Notes under the pieces: generated by a model | Database searches by the model: none | What the model was told of the DNA's origin: nothing | The model's input: only the letters and a program-made list of their open reading frames with translations | From: Cupriavidus yeoncheonensis | GTDB taxonomy: Bacteria; Pseudomonadota; Gammaproteobacteria; Burkholderiales; Burkholderiaceae | Length of the DNA stretch: 64,000 nucleotides | Assembly (NCBI RefSeq): GCF_905397275.1 | Contig: NZ_CAJPUY010000027.1 | Coordinates: forward strand, 1-64,000 | Direction of reading: 5' to 3' | Shown here: in pieces, positions 9,398 to 17,999 of the stretch | How positions within the stretch are numbered: the stretch's first letter is position 1 | Layout: every line of letters starts with the position of its first letter | Position numbers and translations under genes: made by a program

Positions 9398-10732
9398 ATG
9401 AAAGCGCGCAGGTTACCCATCCTCATCATCGGCATTGTGGTCGTGGCCGTACTCGTCGTACTGGCCCTGCGCCTGATGCCGTCCGGACCGCGGGAGAAGC
9501 CGGCGCCCGTCACGGCGGCGAGCGCTCCCGCCGCAAATGGAGCGAGCAGCGCCGCGGCGCTCAGCCCGGCCAGCCAGATCATCGTCAAGGGCGAATACCT
9601 TGCGCGCGCCGGCGATTGCGTCGCCTGCCACACCGAGCCCAACAACCCGCCGTTCGCGGGCGGACGCGCGATGGCGACGCCGTTCGGCAGCCTCTTCGTC
9701 CCCAACATCACGCCCGACGACGAGACCGGCATCGGCCAATGGACCGCCGACGACTTCTACCGAATGATGCATACCGGCGTCTCGCGCGATGGCAATCTGC
9801 TCTACCCCGCCATGCCGTTCGCGTCGTACACCAAGGTGACGCGCGAGGACTCGGACGCGATCTACGCTTACCTGATGTCAGTGACGCCGGTGAAGCGCAA
9901 GAACCATCCGCACGAGCTTCGCTTTCCGTTCAACAAGCGCGAACTGCTGATCGGCTGGCGTGCGCTCTATTTCAAGGAGGGCGAATTCCAGCCCGATCCG
10001 AAACAGTCGGTGCAGTGGAATCGAGGCGCGTATCTCGTGCAGGGCCTCGGCCATTGCGCGATGTGCCACACGGCGATCAACGCGCTCGGCGGATCGAGCG
10101 AGTCGAAGGAGTTCGAGGGCGGGATGATCCCGAACCAGAACTGGTATGCGCCGTCGCTTACGTCGAACCGCGAAGCTGGCTTGGGCAACTGGCCGCTCCA
10201 GGACATCGTCGATCTGTTGCAAGTCGGCGTGTCGCATCGCGCAACGGTCTACGGCCCGATGGCGGAAGTGGTCTACAACAGCTTGCAGTACATGACCGAC
10301 GAGGACGTGCAGGCGATGGCCGTGTATCTGCAGGCGCTGCCGCAACGCGATACCGAACCACCGCCGTCGAGCCAGGAACATCTGGTGCAGCCTGCCGTGA
10401 TGGAGAACGGCCGCAAGATCTACCAGCAGCAATGCGTGATGTGCCATGCCGAGGACGGCAAGGGCCATCCGCCATCGTTCCCGCCGCTCGCGGGTAACCA
10501 GTCGATCACGATGGCGTCGCCGGTCAATGCGATCCGCATGGTGCTCAATGGCGGCTACGCGCCGGGCACGAAGAAGAACCCGCGCCCGCATGGCATGCCG
10601 CCGTTCTCGCACGCGCTCGACGACGAACAGGCCGCCGCCGTGGTGACATACATCCGCGTGGCTTGGGGCAATACCGGCACGCCAGTGGCACCACCACAGG
10701 TCAACGCGCTACGCAAGCTCTTGCCCGAGTAA
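9398..10732 (+). CDS. Membrane-anchored trihaem cytochrome c
   Basis: The 444-aa protein starts at ATG 9398, has one N-terminal anchor (ILIIGIVVVAVLVVLALRL) and an Ala/Pro linker. Three haem sites follow: CVACH (74-78), CAMCH (220-224) and CVMCH (346-350). Order and spacing match the cytochrome subunit of membrane alcohol/aldehyde/gluconate dehydrogenases (AdhB-like): the typical RAGDCVACHT and GGRAMATPFG come first, then RGAYLVQGLGHCAMCHT, then YQQQCVMCH. No dehydrogenase subunit is encoded beside it. Here it sits in an oxidase operon, so it may collect electrons from a dehydrogenase encoded elsewhere, or be a fixed oxidase subunit. Confidence 0.88.
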   Translation: MKARRLPILIIGIVVVAVLVVLALRLMPSGPREKPAPVTAASAPAANGASSAAALSPASQIIVKGEYLARAGDCVACHTEPNNPPFAGGRAMATPFGSLFVPNITPDDETGIGQWTADDFYRMMHTGVSRDGNLLYPAMPFASYTKVTREDSDAIYAYLMSVTPVKRKNHPHELRFPFNKRELLIGWRALYFKEGEFQPDPKQSVQWNRGAYLVQGLGHCAMCHTAINALGGSSESKEFEGGMIPNQNWYAPSLTSNREAGLGNWPLQDIVDLLQVGVSHRATVYGPMAEVVYNSLQYMTDEDVQAMAVYLQALPQRDTEPPPSSQEHLVQPAVMENGRKIYQQQCVMCHAEDGKGHPPSFPPLAGNQSITMASPVNAIRMVLNGGYAPGTKKNPRPHGMPPFSHALDDEQAAAVVTYIRVAWGNTGTPVAPPQVNALRKLLPE

Positions 10733-10746
10733 CCGACATCGCCGAC

Positions 10747-10941
10747 ATGACCGACATGACCGATCCGCACGCGCCAATGCATCACGACGAACCACCGCCA
10801 GCGGACCACGACGTACACCGCGTGGTAAGCGACGGTCCGAAGGGAACGTTTGCCGTGGCGAGCGTAGCCACCGCCATCGTCGTGGTGATCTACCTGGCGT
10901 TCTACCTCGGCATCTATGCGCAGCGGGGGCTGATCCAGTGA
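10747..10941 (+). CDS. Small single-span oxidase subunit (CoxIIa-like)
   Basis: This 64-aa protein has a His/Asp/Pro-rich cytoplasmic head (MHHDEPPPADHDVH) and one membrane helix (ASVATAIVVVIYLAFYLGIYA). Size, topology and position just before subunit II match the tiny subunit IIa of ba3-type oxidases, which supplies the first helix missing from subunit II. Its stop overlaps the next start (GTGA), implying translational coupling. An alternative ATG lies three codons downstream of 10747. The assignment is by context; the sequence is too short for firm homology. Confidence 0.65.
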   Translation: MTDMTDPHAPMHHDEPPPADHDVHRVVSDGPKGTFAVASVATAIVVVIYLAFYLGIYAQRGLIQ

Positions 10942-11522
10942 GCACGATATCGCCAACGCCTGCCACGCCCGATGGCCACCACGCCGAGGCAGTCGCCGTT
11001 GCGGCGGAACGGCGCTGGGCCGTGGTGGTGGGCATCATCATGGGCGTCATCGTGCTCCTGATGATTTTCGCGGGCGTGCATTGGCTATCGATGCCGCCGT
11101 CGCGCGTGGAGACGGTGAACGTGCGAACGCTGCACCTGCAGGGAGAGTTTGTCGAAGGCAACCTCGGCACGGCAGTCGACGGCGACGGCAAGGTGACCGT
11201 GAGGCTGGTCGCGCAGCAGTATTCATTCGAGCCGCAATGCCTTGTGGTGCCACAGGGCGTACCGGTGACGTTCCGGGGCACGAGCGCTGACGCGATCCAC
11301 GGCTTCATCGTCGGCACCACCAATGCCAATACCATGTTGATCCCCGGCTTCGTGGCGACCTTCACGACGACGTTTCCGCGTGCGGGCGAGCAGTTGATGC
11401 CGTGCCACGAATATTGCGGCATCGGGCACGAGGCGATGTGGGCGAGAGTGCAGGTGCTCCCACGCGAGGAATTCATGGAGCGTGCGCGACACGCGGAAAG
11501 GATGTCCTGTGTTCCTCGCTAG
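10938..11522 (+). CDS. Cytochrome c oxidase subunit II (CuA), b(o/a)3-type
   Basis: The protein (194 aa, GTG start overlapping the previous stop) has a single N-terminal membrane helix (WAVVVGIIMGVIVLLMIFAGV) and a cupredoxin domain. The CuA site is complete: a histidine in the DAIHGFIV strand, then the loop MPCHEYCGIGHEAMWA with two cysteines, His and Met. Only one membrane helix is present instead of two, as in ba3-type subunit II. It receives electrons from cytochrome c in the periplasm and passes them to subunit I. Confidence 0.92.
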   Translation: MSTISPTPATPDGHHAEAVAVAAERRWAVVVGIIMGVIVLLMIFAGVHWLSMPPSRVETVNVRTLHLQGEFVEGNLGTAVDGDGKVTVRLVAQQYSFEPQCLVVPQGVPVTFRGTSADAIHGFIVGTTNANTMLIPGFVATFTTTFPRAGEQLMPCHEYCGIGHEAMWARVQVLPREEFMERARHAERMSCVPR

Positions 11523-13131
11523 AAAACTCGTCCTCGCGCATTTCTGGGTGGCCTTCGTGGCCTTTCTCGGCGCCATCGTCCTCGGCGAGTGGCAGATGTT
11601 CATCCGCAGTCCGCTGTCGACCTGGGTCAACAATCCCGAGCACTACTACCGCTCGGTGACGGCGCACGGCACGGTGATGGCCTATGTGCTGCCCACGCTG
11701 GTGGCGATGGGCTTCGGCTATGCCATCTGCGAACTCGGCCTCAAGCGTCCGCTCGTGGGCCTGCGTTGGGCCTGGATCGGCTTCTGGCTGCTGATCGCCG
11801 GCACCGTGCTTGCGGCAGCGACGATGGGACTCGGCAAGGCATCGGTCCTCTATACGTTCTACCCGCCGATGATCGGCAGCCCGTTCTACTATCTCGGCGT
11901 GGTGCTGGTGGTGGTCGGCTCCTGGGTCTGGGTCGCGCTGATGGCGGTCAACCTGCGTGCGTGGCGGCGCGAGAATCCGGGTGCCACCGTGCCGCTTGCG
12001 GTGTACGGCACGGTGGCTGGCGCTTATCTGTGGGCGTGGACTTCATTGGGCGCGGCGATCGAGGTGCTGGTGCTGATCCTGCCCGCCTCGCTCGGTCTGA
12101 CCGACACCATCAATGCGGGCCTCGCCCGCGTGTTCTTCTCGTGGACGCTGCACGCCATCGTCTACTTCTGGCTCGTCCCCGCCTACGTCGCGTTCTACAC
12201 CATCGTCCCGCGCGCGATTGGCGGACGGCTCTATAGCGACACCATGGGCCGCATGGCCTTCGCGCTATTCCTCGTGTTCTCGATGCCGATCGGCATTCAC
12301 CACCTGTTCGCCGATCCGCAGGTCGGCTCGGGCTTCAAGTTCGTCCACGCGGCCATGACTGCGATGGTGACGGTGCCAACGCTGCTGACGGTATTCACCA
12401 TCGTCGCCTCGGTCGAAATCGCGGCGCGCCTGCGCGGCGGCATAGGCCCCTTCGGCTGGGTGAAGGCATTGCCGTGGCACAACCCGATGATGCTCGCGGT
12501 GACGTTCTCGTTCATCATGCTCGGCTTCGGCGGCGCAGGCGGCATCATCAACATGAGCTACCAGCTCAACGAGTCGATCCACAATACCCAATGGGTGACC
12601 GGGCATTTCCACCTGATTTTCGGCGGCGCCATCGTCATCATGTACATGGCGCTCGCCTACGACCTCTGGCCGCAACTGACCGCGCGCGGTCCGCTGCCGG
12701 CCGGCCTGATGCGGCTGCAACTCTGGCTGTGGTTCCTCGGCATGCTGGTTCTCTCGCTGCCCTGGCACTGGGTTGGCCTGCTCGGCATGCCGCGCCGCAT
12801 GGCGTACTACGACTACAGCCACCCGGACCTGCACTCGCAGGCGTGGACCGTGGCGGTCTCGACGTTCGGCGGACTGGCGATGGTCATCTCGGCGATCCTG
12901 TTCGTCTACATCCTCGCCAACGCGCATCGTCGTCCGCTCGGCACGCCGACGCCCTACACGTTCAGCGAACCCATCCACGCGGGAGGACGCCCACCCGCGG
13001 CGCTCAACGGCTTTGCGCTGTGGGTCGTGATGATGGTCGCGCTGACGCTGGTCAACTACGGCTACCCCATCGTGCAGCTCGCCGTACTCGAAAACGCCTC
13101 GGTGCCCATCGTGCCGATTGGCGGCCGCTAG
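11509..13131 (+). CDS. Cytochrome c oxidase subunit I, b(o/a)3-type
   Basis: The haem-copper oxidase core subunit (540 aa) carries about 13 membrane helices. Visible features are AHGTVMAYVLPTLVAMGFGYA with the low-spin haem histidine, FSWTLHAIVYFWLVPAYVAFY with the CuB His and the conserved Tyr, SMPIGIHHLFADPQVGSGFK with the paired CuB histidines, and TGHFHLIFGG with the high- and low-spin haem ligands. The sequence type is the B-family (ba3-like), which pumps fewer protons and has high oxygen affinity. GTG 11509, with AAGGA 6 nt before it, is preferred; it overlaps subunit II by 14 bp. Confidence 0.93.
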   Translation: MFLARKLVLAHFWVAFVAFLGAIVLGEWQMFIRSPLSTWVNNPEHYYRSVTAHGTVMAYVLPTLVAMGFGYAICELGLKRPLVGLRWAWIGFWLLIAGTVLAAATMGLGKASVLYTFYPPMIGSPFYYLGVVLVVVGSWVWVALMAVNLRAWRRENPGATVPLAVYGTVAGAYLWAWTSLGAAIEVLVLILPASLGLTDTINAGLARVFFSWTLHAIVYFWLVPAYVAFYTIVPRAIGGRLYSDTMGRMAFALFLVFSMPIGIHHLFADPQVGSGFKFVHAAMTAMVTVPTLLTVFTIVASVEIAARLRGGIGPFGWVKALPWHNPMMLAVTFSFIMLGFGGAGGIINMSYQLNESIHNTQWVTGHFHLIFGGAIVIMYMALAYDLWPQLTARGPLPAGLMRLQLWLWFLGMLVLSLPWHWVGLLGMPRRMAYYDYSHPDLHSQAWTVAVSTFGGLAMVISAILFVYILANAHRRPLGTPTPYTFSEPIHAGGRPPAALNGFALWVVMMVALTLVNYGYPIVQLAVLENASVPIVPIGGR

Positions 13132-13162
13132 TCCGCCGCAGCCACCGTCACCGGATCCTCCC

Positions 13163-13957
13163 ATGTCCGCGCAACCCAATCCCATCGGCGCCAAAAGCGT
13201 ACTGGCCTTGGTCGTGCTGACCATCGTCCTGATGTTGGTCGGCTTCATCTGGTTGCCATCGGTGCAAAGCGACTTCAGCGCGCGCGGCGTATGGGACGCC
13301 ATCTGCCGCGCCGCCGGCGTCCCCACGAACTGGAGCGGCGACGACAAGACGCGCACGGGGCGCATCGCCACCAACGTCGTGCTCGACCGCTCGATGGCGC
13401 GCGTCGGCTCGGCGGACAGCGTCGGACGCGGCGCCACGCTCGCGCTCAACAACTGCACCATGTGCCACGGCGCACGCGGCATGACAGCCTCCAACGCGCC
13501 CAACCTCGCCGGCCAGTACCCGGAAGTCATCATCAAGCAACTGAACGACTACAACGCCGGAAAGCGCGGCAGCGCGATCATGGAAACGCTGGCCCGCAAG
13601 CTGTCGGAGCGCGATATCGCCGATGTTGCCGCGTACTACGCCTCGCTGCCAAAGGCGCGCACTGCCCCGACGACCTACGATGAATCGCTGCCTGCGCTGG
13701 TACGCGTGGGCGATCCGCTGCGCAATATCGCGCCGTGCATTGCATGCCATGGCGGGGTGGATCAGAAGTTCGGCGCCCCCTGGCTCGAAGGCATGCCGCG
13801 CGATTACCTTACCGCCGAGCTAAGGGCATTCCGCAACGGCTCGCGCGCCAATGACGCCGAGGCGCAGATGCGGAACATGGCGAGAGCCATGACCGATCAG
13901 GAGATCGAGGAAGTTGCGGTGTTCTACGCACGAAAGGCGGCGCCGGAAGGCCATTAG
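13163..13957 (+). CDS. Membrane-anchored dihaem cytochrome c
   Basis: The 264-aa product has an uncleaved-looking N-terminal helix (VLALVVLTIVLMLVGFIWLP). Two class I haem sites follow, CTMCH (98-102) and CIACH (192-196), each followed by a PNLAGQYPEVIIKQL or PWLEGMPRDYLTAEL segment typical of c4-type dihaem cytochromes. It is the last gene of the respiratory operon, 31 bp after subunit I, and probably donates electrons directly to the CuA domain. Together with the other two cytochromes the operon encodes seven c-haem sites. Confidence 0.88.
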   Translation: MSAQPNPIGAKSVLALVVLTIVLMLVGFIWLPSVQSDFSARGVWDAICRAAGVPTNWSGDDKTRTGRIATNVVLDRSMARVGSADSVGRGATLALNNCTMCHGARGMTASNAPNLAGQYPEVIIKQLNDYNAGKRGSAIMETLARKLSERDIADVAAYYASLPKARTAPTTYDESLPALVRVGDPLRNIAPCIACHGGVDQKFGAPWLEGMPRDYLTAELRAFRNGSRANDAEAQMRNMARAMTDQEIEEVAVFYARKAAPEGH

Positions 13958-14252
13958 GACCATGCGCTGAAGCTGGCTGTCTGACGCGCTGCTGCGTCGT
14001 CGCGGCCACCGGCGCATTTCCCACCGCTTGTCATCGCGCCATCCTCGTCCCACCTTCGCTCAAGGCGGAATTCCCTCGCTGACGCCCAGAACCCCGACGT
14101 TTTCGCCCGGAACCCGACTTCCCCGATCGCTGCAAGCCATTTAGTCCGGCCGTCCACCGAGTTTGACCAAATAGGCCGCCGGCAGGGGCCTATGCGCTGA
14201 CCGGATCTACACTCGTAGGTGGCCCACGGAGAAGCTGCGCTTCTTCCTAGCC
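13958..14252. other. Intergenic region, no gene seen
   Basis: About 295 bp after the oxidase operon. No convincing coding frame, hairpin with T-run, or repeat was noticed. Confidence 0.45.
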
Positions 14253-14582
14253 ATGGATGCGGGAATGCGCGCAGCTTGCCTGGGGGCATCTGCGCGCCGG
14301 ATTAAGGAGCGAAGCGTCGACGCGCTGTTCGTACGCATCTCGAAGGAGATGACCATCGACCAGAAACGCGTCCTCGTGGCGAAATCCCGGCAGGAGTTCG
14401 AGGAGCGTGCGGCGGCATATCCGGATTTGACGGAAAGCAAGACCAAGCTGCTACTGCTACGCGAACGCTGCGAAGCCGCTGCGACTATCGGTAAGGTTAC
14501 TGATCGCTGGGTCTTCCACCCACTGCCTACGATTGACAAAGTTCGGCCAGTCCCGGTCATTCACATCTTGCCTGACGGATGA
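14253..14582 (+). CDS. Hypothetical protein, possibly truncated
   Basis: This frame encodes 109 aa with a plausible charged helical centre (MTIDQKRVLVAKSRQEFEER, then LTESKTKLLLLRERCEAA). No family is recognised. The frame stays open upstream of ATG 14253 (reading TEKLRFFLAM), there is no clear ribosome site, and the surroundings look like gene debris. It may be the remains of a longer protein or a small real gene. Confidence 0.35.
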   Translation: MDAGMRAACLGASARRIKERSVDALFVRISKEMTIDQKRVLVAKSRQEFEERAAAYPDLTESKTKLLLLRERCEAAATIGKVTDRWVFHPLPTIDKVRPVPVIHILPDG

Positions 14583-14808
14583 CCGCGCGATACGCCGCAC
14601 CAGGCGCTCGCGGTTCGCAGTTTGCTTTCTGATTTCACAACGGCCTGCATCGGGCTACCCAGCCTCAGCCGGAGCCTGGAGAGGTATCGCGATCCCACCA
14701 TGTGCGGGACTCAATCACTTCGGAGCAGCGCCGCCTTTAGTCAGGACGCGGCAGCCATAGCGCGATTCGCCAGATCTTCTGCTGTCAGGGAATTTCACCC
14801 TGTACGCC

Positions 14809-14838
14809 TTGCCAGTTAGCCGGCGAACACTGTATATT
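14809..14838 (+). promoter_or_regulatory. Candidate sigma-70 promoter overlapped by LexA box
   Basis: TTGCCA (14809-14814), 18 bp, TATATT (14833-14838) precedes the unknown gene at 14933. The -10 element lies within the LexA box, an arrangement that allows direct repression. Confidence 0.6.
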
Positions 14839-14845
14839 TATACAG
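14830..14845. promoter_or_regulatory. Consensus LexA (SOS) box
   Basis: CTGTATATTTATACAG fits the CTGT-N8-ACAG LexA operator used by E. coli and most beta/gammaproteobacteria, with an AT-only centre as in strong boxes. It is 88 bp before the start of the 142-aa gene and has no other nearby gene to serve. Confidence 0.8.
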
Positions 14846-14932
14846 TTGTCGTCGCATCCCGGAAAAGCTGGCTGCTGAAGTCAAGCCCGTGCGGCGCCTG
14901 CGCTTTCTTTCCCCCCACCTTGAAAGGCAATC

Positions 14933-15361
14933 ATGTTCGTGGACCGCACCGAAATCATCAACGCCGCCAAGGCACTGCGCGCCAGCCAGGAAGAGTCCAG
15001 GTACAGCAAACTCGTCGCGCTCGCGAACAAGCAACTCAAGACAATGCAAACGGCAATCCAGAGGGGCAAGGAAGAATTCGAGACCAGACTGGTACTCGAC
15101 ATCAACGAAGACAATCCGCAAGCAGCGCTGGAACCGCGCGCGCAACGGCTAGCCGAGGACCTCAGAACGCAGGGCTACACCGCAACGGTGACCACGTTTG
15201 CCGAGGTCAGCACCGATCGCAAGAACTGGACGCCGAATATCACGGTCGTCATCGGTCTGGGCGACATGGTTTCCGAAGACGACAACGCGATAGCGGAAAG
15301 CACAGTGACCGACGAAACGGAAGTCGCGCTGGCTGGCGAAGCTGCCAGTGAAATTGCCTGA
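14933..15361 (+). CDS. Unknown protein under a LexA box
   Basis: The 142-aa protein is acidic, mostly helical in the first 80 residues (IINAAKALRASQEESRYSKL, then KQLKTMQTAIQRGKEEFETR). A short beta segment with valine repeats follows (YTATVTTFAEV, PNITVVIGLGD), then a Glu/Thr-rich tail. There is no signal peptide, membrane helix or cysteine. GAAAGG lies upstream of ATG 14933. I do not recognise the family. The consensus SOS box upstream suggests induction by DNA damage. No partner gene is adjacent: about 500 bp downstream are non-coding. Confidence 0.7.
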   Translation: MFVDRTEIINAAKALRASQEESRYSKLVALANKQLKTMQTAIQRGKEEFETRLVLDINEDNPQAALEPRAQRLAEDLRTQGYTATVTTFAEVSTDRKNWTPNITVVIGLGDMVSEDDNAIAESTVTDETEVALAGEAASEIA

Positions 15362-15862
15362 CAACAGGCGGGCAATCCGAGACAAGGGCCGGCATCACGT
15401 AGCTTCGCGCACGGTCGCGTGCGTGATGGCTTTTCCAACAATCGGTCATTGGGTCGCGAAAGGCGAGCGATTCGTAATCGGTCGAGTTCTGATGGCCATT
15501 TGCATTTTGCAGCGAGGTTCGCTACTTGGAGCCGCCTCGCTCCAAAACTGATCGAGGACGGTTACGCAACCTAACAATGAGGAAGTAAGCCCTCGTGGAC
15601 AAGCATTGACGTCGTCGCCGGAGCGGCGGCATTAAGTCAGAATGCGGCCATTGATAGTGTGGAGTCGAACGACTCAGATGGGTCCGCAAAGCGACGGTCG
15701 CCGTGGTCGATGGCCGAGTCACGCACTACGTCGGAACGGGAAACGAGACTGTTGCCATAACAGGGCGTGCGCGGCTCAGCCGATTTAGCGCTCCGCTGCC
15801 CCCACTTCACGGAACGGCGTATTATCGGCGGCATTCCGCCTGTGACTGCCGGAACGCCTGCG
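15362..15862. other. Intergenic region, no gene seen
   Basis: 500 bp between the LexA-box gene and the AraC regulator. Only short unsupported frames are present; no terminator with a clear T-run was found. Confidence 0.45.
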
Positions 15863-16633
15863 ATGACCAACGATCCTCACCTGTCTCCCAAGCTTCACCT
15901 GACCGCCGAGCACGGATTCGCCCTGCATGACAGCCGACAGCCTGCTTTTCGCCGAGCATGGCACGTCCACGACTGCGGCATGCTGTTGTGGCCGCGCATG
16001 GGCAGGCTCAGGACGGTCTGGAACGATTCGTCCGGCGAGCCAGACGCACTGCATGCCGCTTCGCTGGTGCGCGGTACCGCTGTATTGCTGCATGCGTCGA
16101 CGTCGCACCTGACGGCATCCGAGCACGGCCTTCAGCAGCACGGGGAACTCTATCTGCCGCCCGATCGCCTGCCCGTGTGCCTGCGGTTCGGCGCCATGCA
16201 CCTGGACGCCGCGACGATCGCGATGCTTGAGGCGCTGCTCGCGCCTACGATCTCAGTCACCAGCGCGTCCTGGCTCGTGCGCGCCATCGTGGCGCAGATC
16301 ATGACGAGCCGGCCGCTGGCGGTGCCCGAAGAGCCGGCGTCCGTCGCACTGCGCATGGCCCAGCGCTTCCATGCGGCGCTCGAACGCGACATGCCCTTGC
16401 CATCGATCGATACCGTGGCCGGCGAACTGGGCATCTCGATCCGACAGTTGCAGCGCGCCTGTCAGATCGAGTTCGGCGCGACGCCCGTGACCGTACGACG
16501 TCGGATTCTGGCCGAGCACGCACGCAAGCTGATTGCAGGAGGCCGGTCCGCCGCCTGCGTCAGCATGGATCTCGGCTTTGCCTCCGGCGGGCATCTGCAC
16601 CGGCTGCTGCGCGAGGTGCCGGCGCCGTCGTAG
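15863..16633 (+). CDS. AraC-family transcriptional regulator
   Basis: The protein (256 aa from ATG 15863) has a cupin-like sensing half: AWHVHDCGMLLWPRMG at the start carries the metal/ligand-type histidines, and GTAVLLHASTSHL follows. The C-terminal double helix-turn-helix reads SIDTVAGELGISIRQLQRAC, then RRILAEHARKLIAGG and SMDLGFASGGHLHRLLRE. It is shorter at the C-terminus than typical members, stopping soon after the second helix-turn-helix. It converges on the RidA/PhzF/Bug operon, which may be its target, although no binding site was seen. Confidence 0.82.
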   Translation: MTNDPHLSPKLHLTAEHGFALHDSRQPAFRRAWHVHDCGMLLWPRMGRLRTVWNDSSGEPDALHAASLVRGTAVLLHASTSHLTASEHGLQQHGELYLPPDRLPVCLRFGAMHLDAATIAMLEALLAPTISVTSASWLVRAIVAQIMTSRPLAVPEEPASVALRMAQRFHAALERDMPLPSIDTVAGELGISIRQLQRACQIEFGATPVTVRRRILAEHARKLIAGGRSAACVSMDLGFASGGHLHRLLREVPAPS

Positions 16634-16650
16634 CCTGGCGGCCGACGCCT

Positions 16651-17136
16651 TCACGCCGTCATCACAATGGCGTCGACCTCGATCTCCGTCCAAGCCCGGT
16701 CCGGTAAGCTGGCCACGCCAAGCGCGCTGCGTGCCGGCAGCGGCTGACCGGGGAATGCTGCGCGCATCACCGCCGAGGCCGCATCGAGCACTGCCGCATG
16801 TCGTGTAAAGTCCGGTGCCGCGCGGATGAAGCCACGCAGGCGAACGATCTGGATCACGCGCGACAACTCGCCATCGCAAGCCAGCCGCAGTATGGCCAGT
16901 GCATTCAGCACCGATACTTCGGCGGCATGGCGGGCGGGTTCCAGATCATCGTCGCTCCGGCATTGGCCCGCCATGGCCACGCCGTCCCGCCGGCATACCT
17001 GACCGGCAATCGACACCCATTGCGATGTGCCGACCTGGATCGCGCAATACGGCGCATAGCTGCCACGTGGACTTGACACTTCGGGCAACGTGAATCCGGC
17101 GGCGGCAAGCCGTGCCTCGGGGGAGTTGTCCGTCAC
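16651..17136 (-). CDS. RidA (YjgF/YER057c)-family protein
   Basis: The 161-aa product is in the RidA superfamily of trimeric enamine/imine deaminases: YCAIQVGTSQWVSIAGQVCR, the central LNALAILRLACDGELSRVIQ helix, and the C-terminal RSALGVASLPDRAWTEIEVD signature. The Arg of the LPARSALGVASLP segment corresponds to the catalytic arginine. GTG 17136 overlaps the PhzF stop (GTGA), so coupling decides the start. The operon Bug-PhzF-RidA suggests uptake and detoxification of an imine-forming acid; this is inference. Confidence 0.85.
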   Translation of the reverse strand: MTDNSPEARLAAAGFTLPEVSSPRGSYAPYCAIQVGTSQWVSIAGQVCRRDGVAMAGQCRSDDDLEPARHAAEVSVLNALAILRLACDGELSRVIQIVRLRGFIRAAPDFTRHAAVLDAASAVMRAAFPGQPLPARSALGVASLPDRAWTEIEVDAIVMTA

Positions 17137-17999
17137 GCATCGCTCCAAGTCACGCTGCCGCTGAGCCAGCATCCGTCAGGCTCGCCCGAATCCGTATGGC
17201 GCGGCGCCACGAGAATTTCCGAGGGGCTGCCCATGGCATCGCCTTGCCAGACCGCGATGGAAGACACCTTTCCATCAGGGCCAGCCAGTTCACCCGCCTG
17301 GTTCAGAAAGCCCCATAAGGCAGCCGCCGCTATGCCGGTGGCGGCATCCTCGGGATAGCCGGACGACTTTGGAAATTGCCGCGCATGGATTACGGGTCGG
17401 CCGTCCGCTTTCGATACGCCAAATGCATAGGGATAGAGCCCGGTCGAGCCGATCGATGCGCAGAGCGACTCCATGGTCGAGAAGTCCGGTTGCAAGCTGT
17501 CGAGCACCGCCACGGAAGGCAAGGCCATGAGCGTCTTGACGCGACTCGTCGCGGCATTGGTGGCCGCATACGTACCGGCTGGAAAACCAAGTTGCGCCGC
17601 CACTCGGCCCGATGCCCCGGCGTCCAGCGTCTGGGTACGCACCGCCGGCTGCGAGATCCAGACGGATTGCAGCGCATCGTCCCAATACGCCAGCACGATG
17701 CCGCTCAGCGTCTCGATGCGCACCGCCGGGGTCGTCCAGCGGCCCCATTGGCGCAACGCCCACAGCGTGCCCACGGTGGCGTGGCCGCACATCTCCATCT
17801 CGTGCTGCGGAACGAAGAATCGGAAACGCCAGTCGCAACCGATATCACTCGGCAATACAAAGGCGGACTCGTGCCCATATGCGGCAGCAACCCTTTGCAT
17901 TTCCGCCGCGCTCATGTCACGGGCATCGGAGACCAGGGGCACCGGATTGCCGCCTCGCCCATCGCGTACAAAAACCCGGATCAGACTGACATTATTCAC
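17133..17999 (-). CDS. PhzF-family isomerase
   Basis: The protein (288 aa) shows the PhzF fold signatures: RVFVRDGRGGNPVPLV at the N-terminus with the conserved GGNP turn, HESAFVLPS, FFVPQHEMEMCGHATVGTLW with the GHAT motif, and YPEDAATGIAAAALWGFL in the second half. The glutamate of HESAFV matches the acid/base Glu of PhzF. PhzF members catalyse proton shifts or epimerise small acids. GTG 17999, preceded by GGGAG, overlaps the Bug gene end by 8 bp. No phenazine genes are present, so the substrate is open. Confidence 0.88.
   Translation of the reverse strand: MNNVSLIRVFVRDGRGGNPVPLVSDARDMSAAEMQRVAAAYGHESAFVLPSDIGCDWRFRFFVPQHEMEMCGHATVGTLWALRQWGRWTTPAVRIETLSGIVLAYWDDALQSVWISQPAVRTQTLDAGASGRVAAQLGFPAGTYAATNAATSRVKTLMALPSVAVLDSLQPDFSTMESLCASIGSTGLYPYAFGVSKADGRPVIHARQFPKSSGYPEDAATGIAAAALWGFLNQAGELAGPDGKVSSIAVWQGDAMGSPSEILVAPRHTDSGEPDGCWLSGSVTWSDA

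Noticed and set aside
8374-9732. A 452-codon minus-strand frame opposite the first cytochromes
   Set aside because: The plus strand encodes signal peptides and CxxCH haem sites; the minus frame is an artefact of codon bias.
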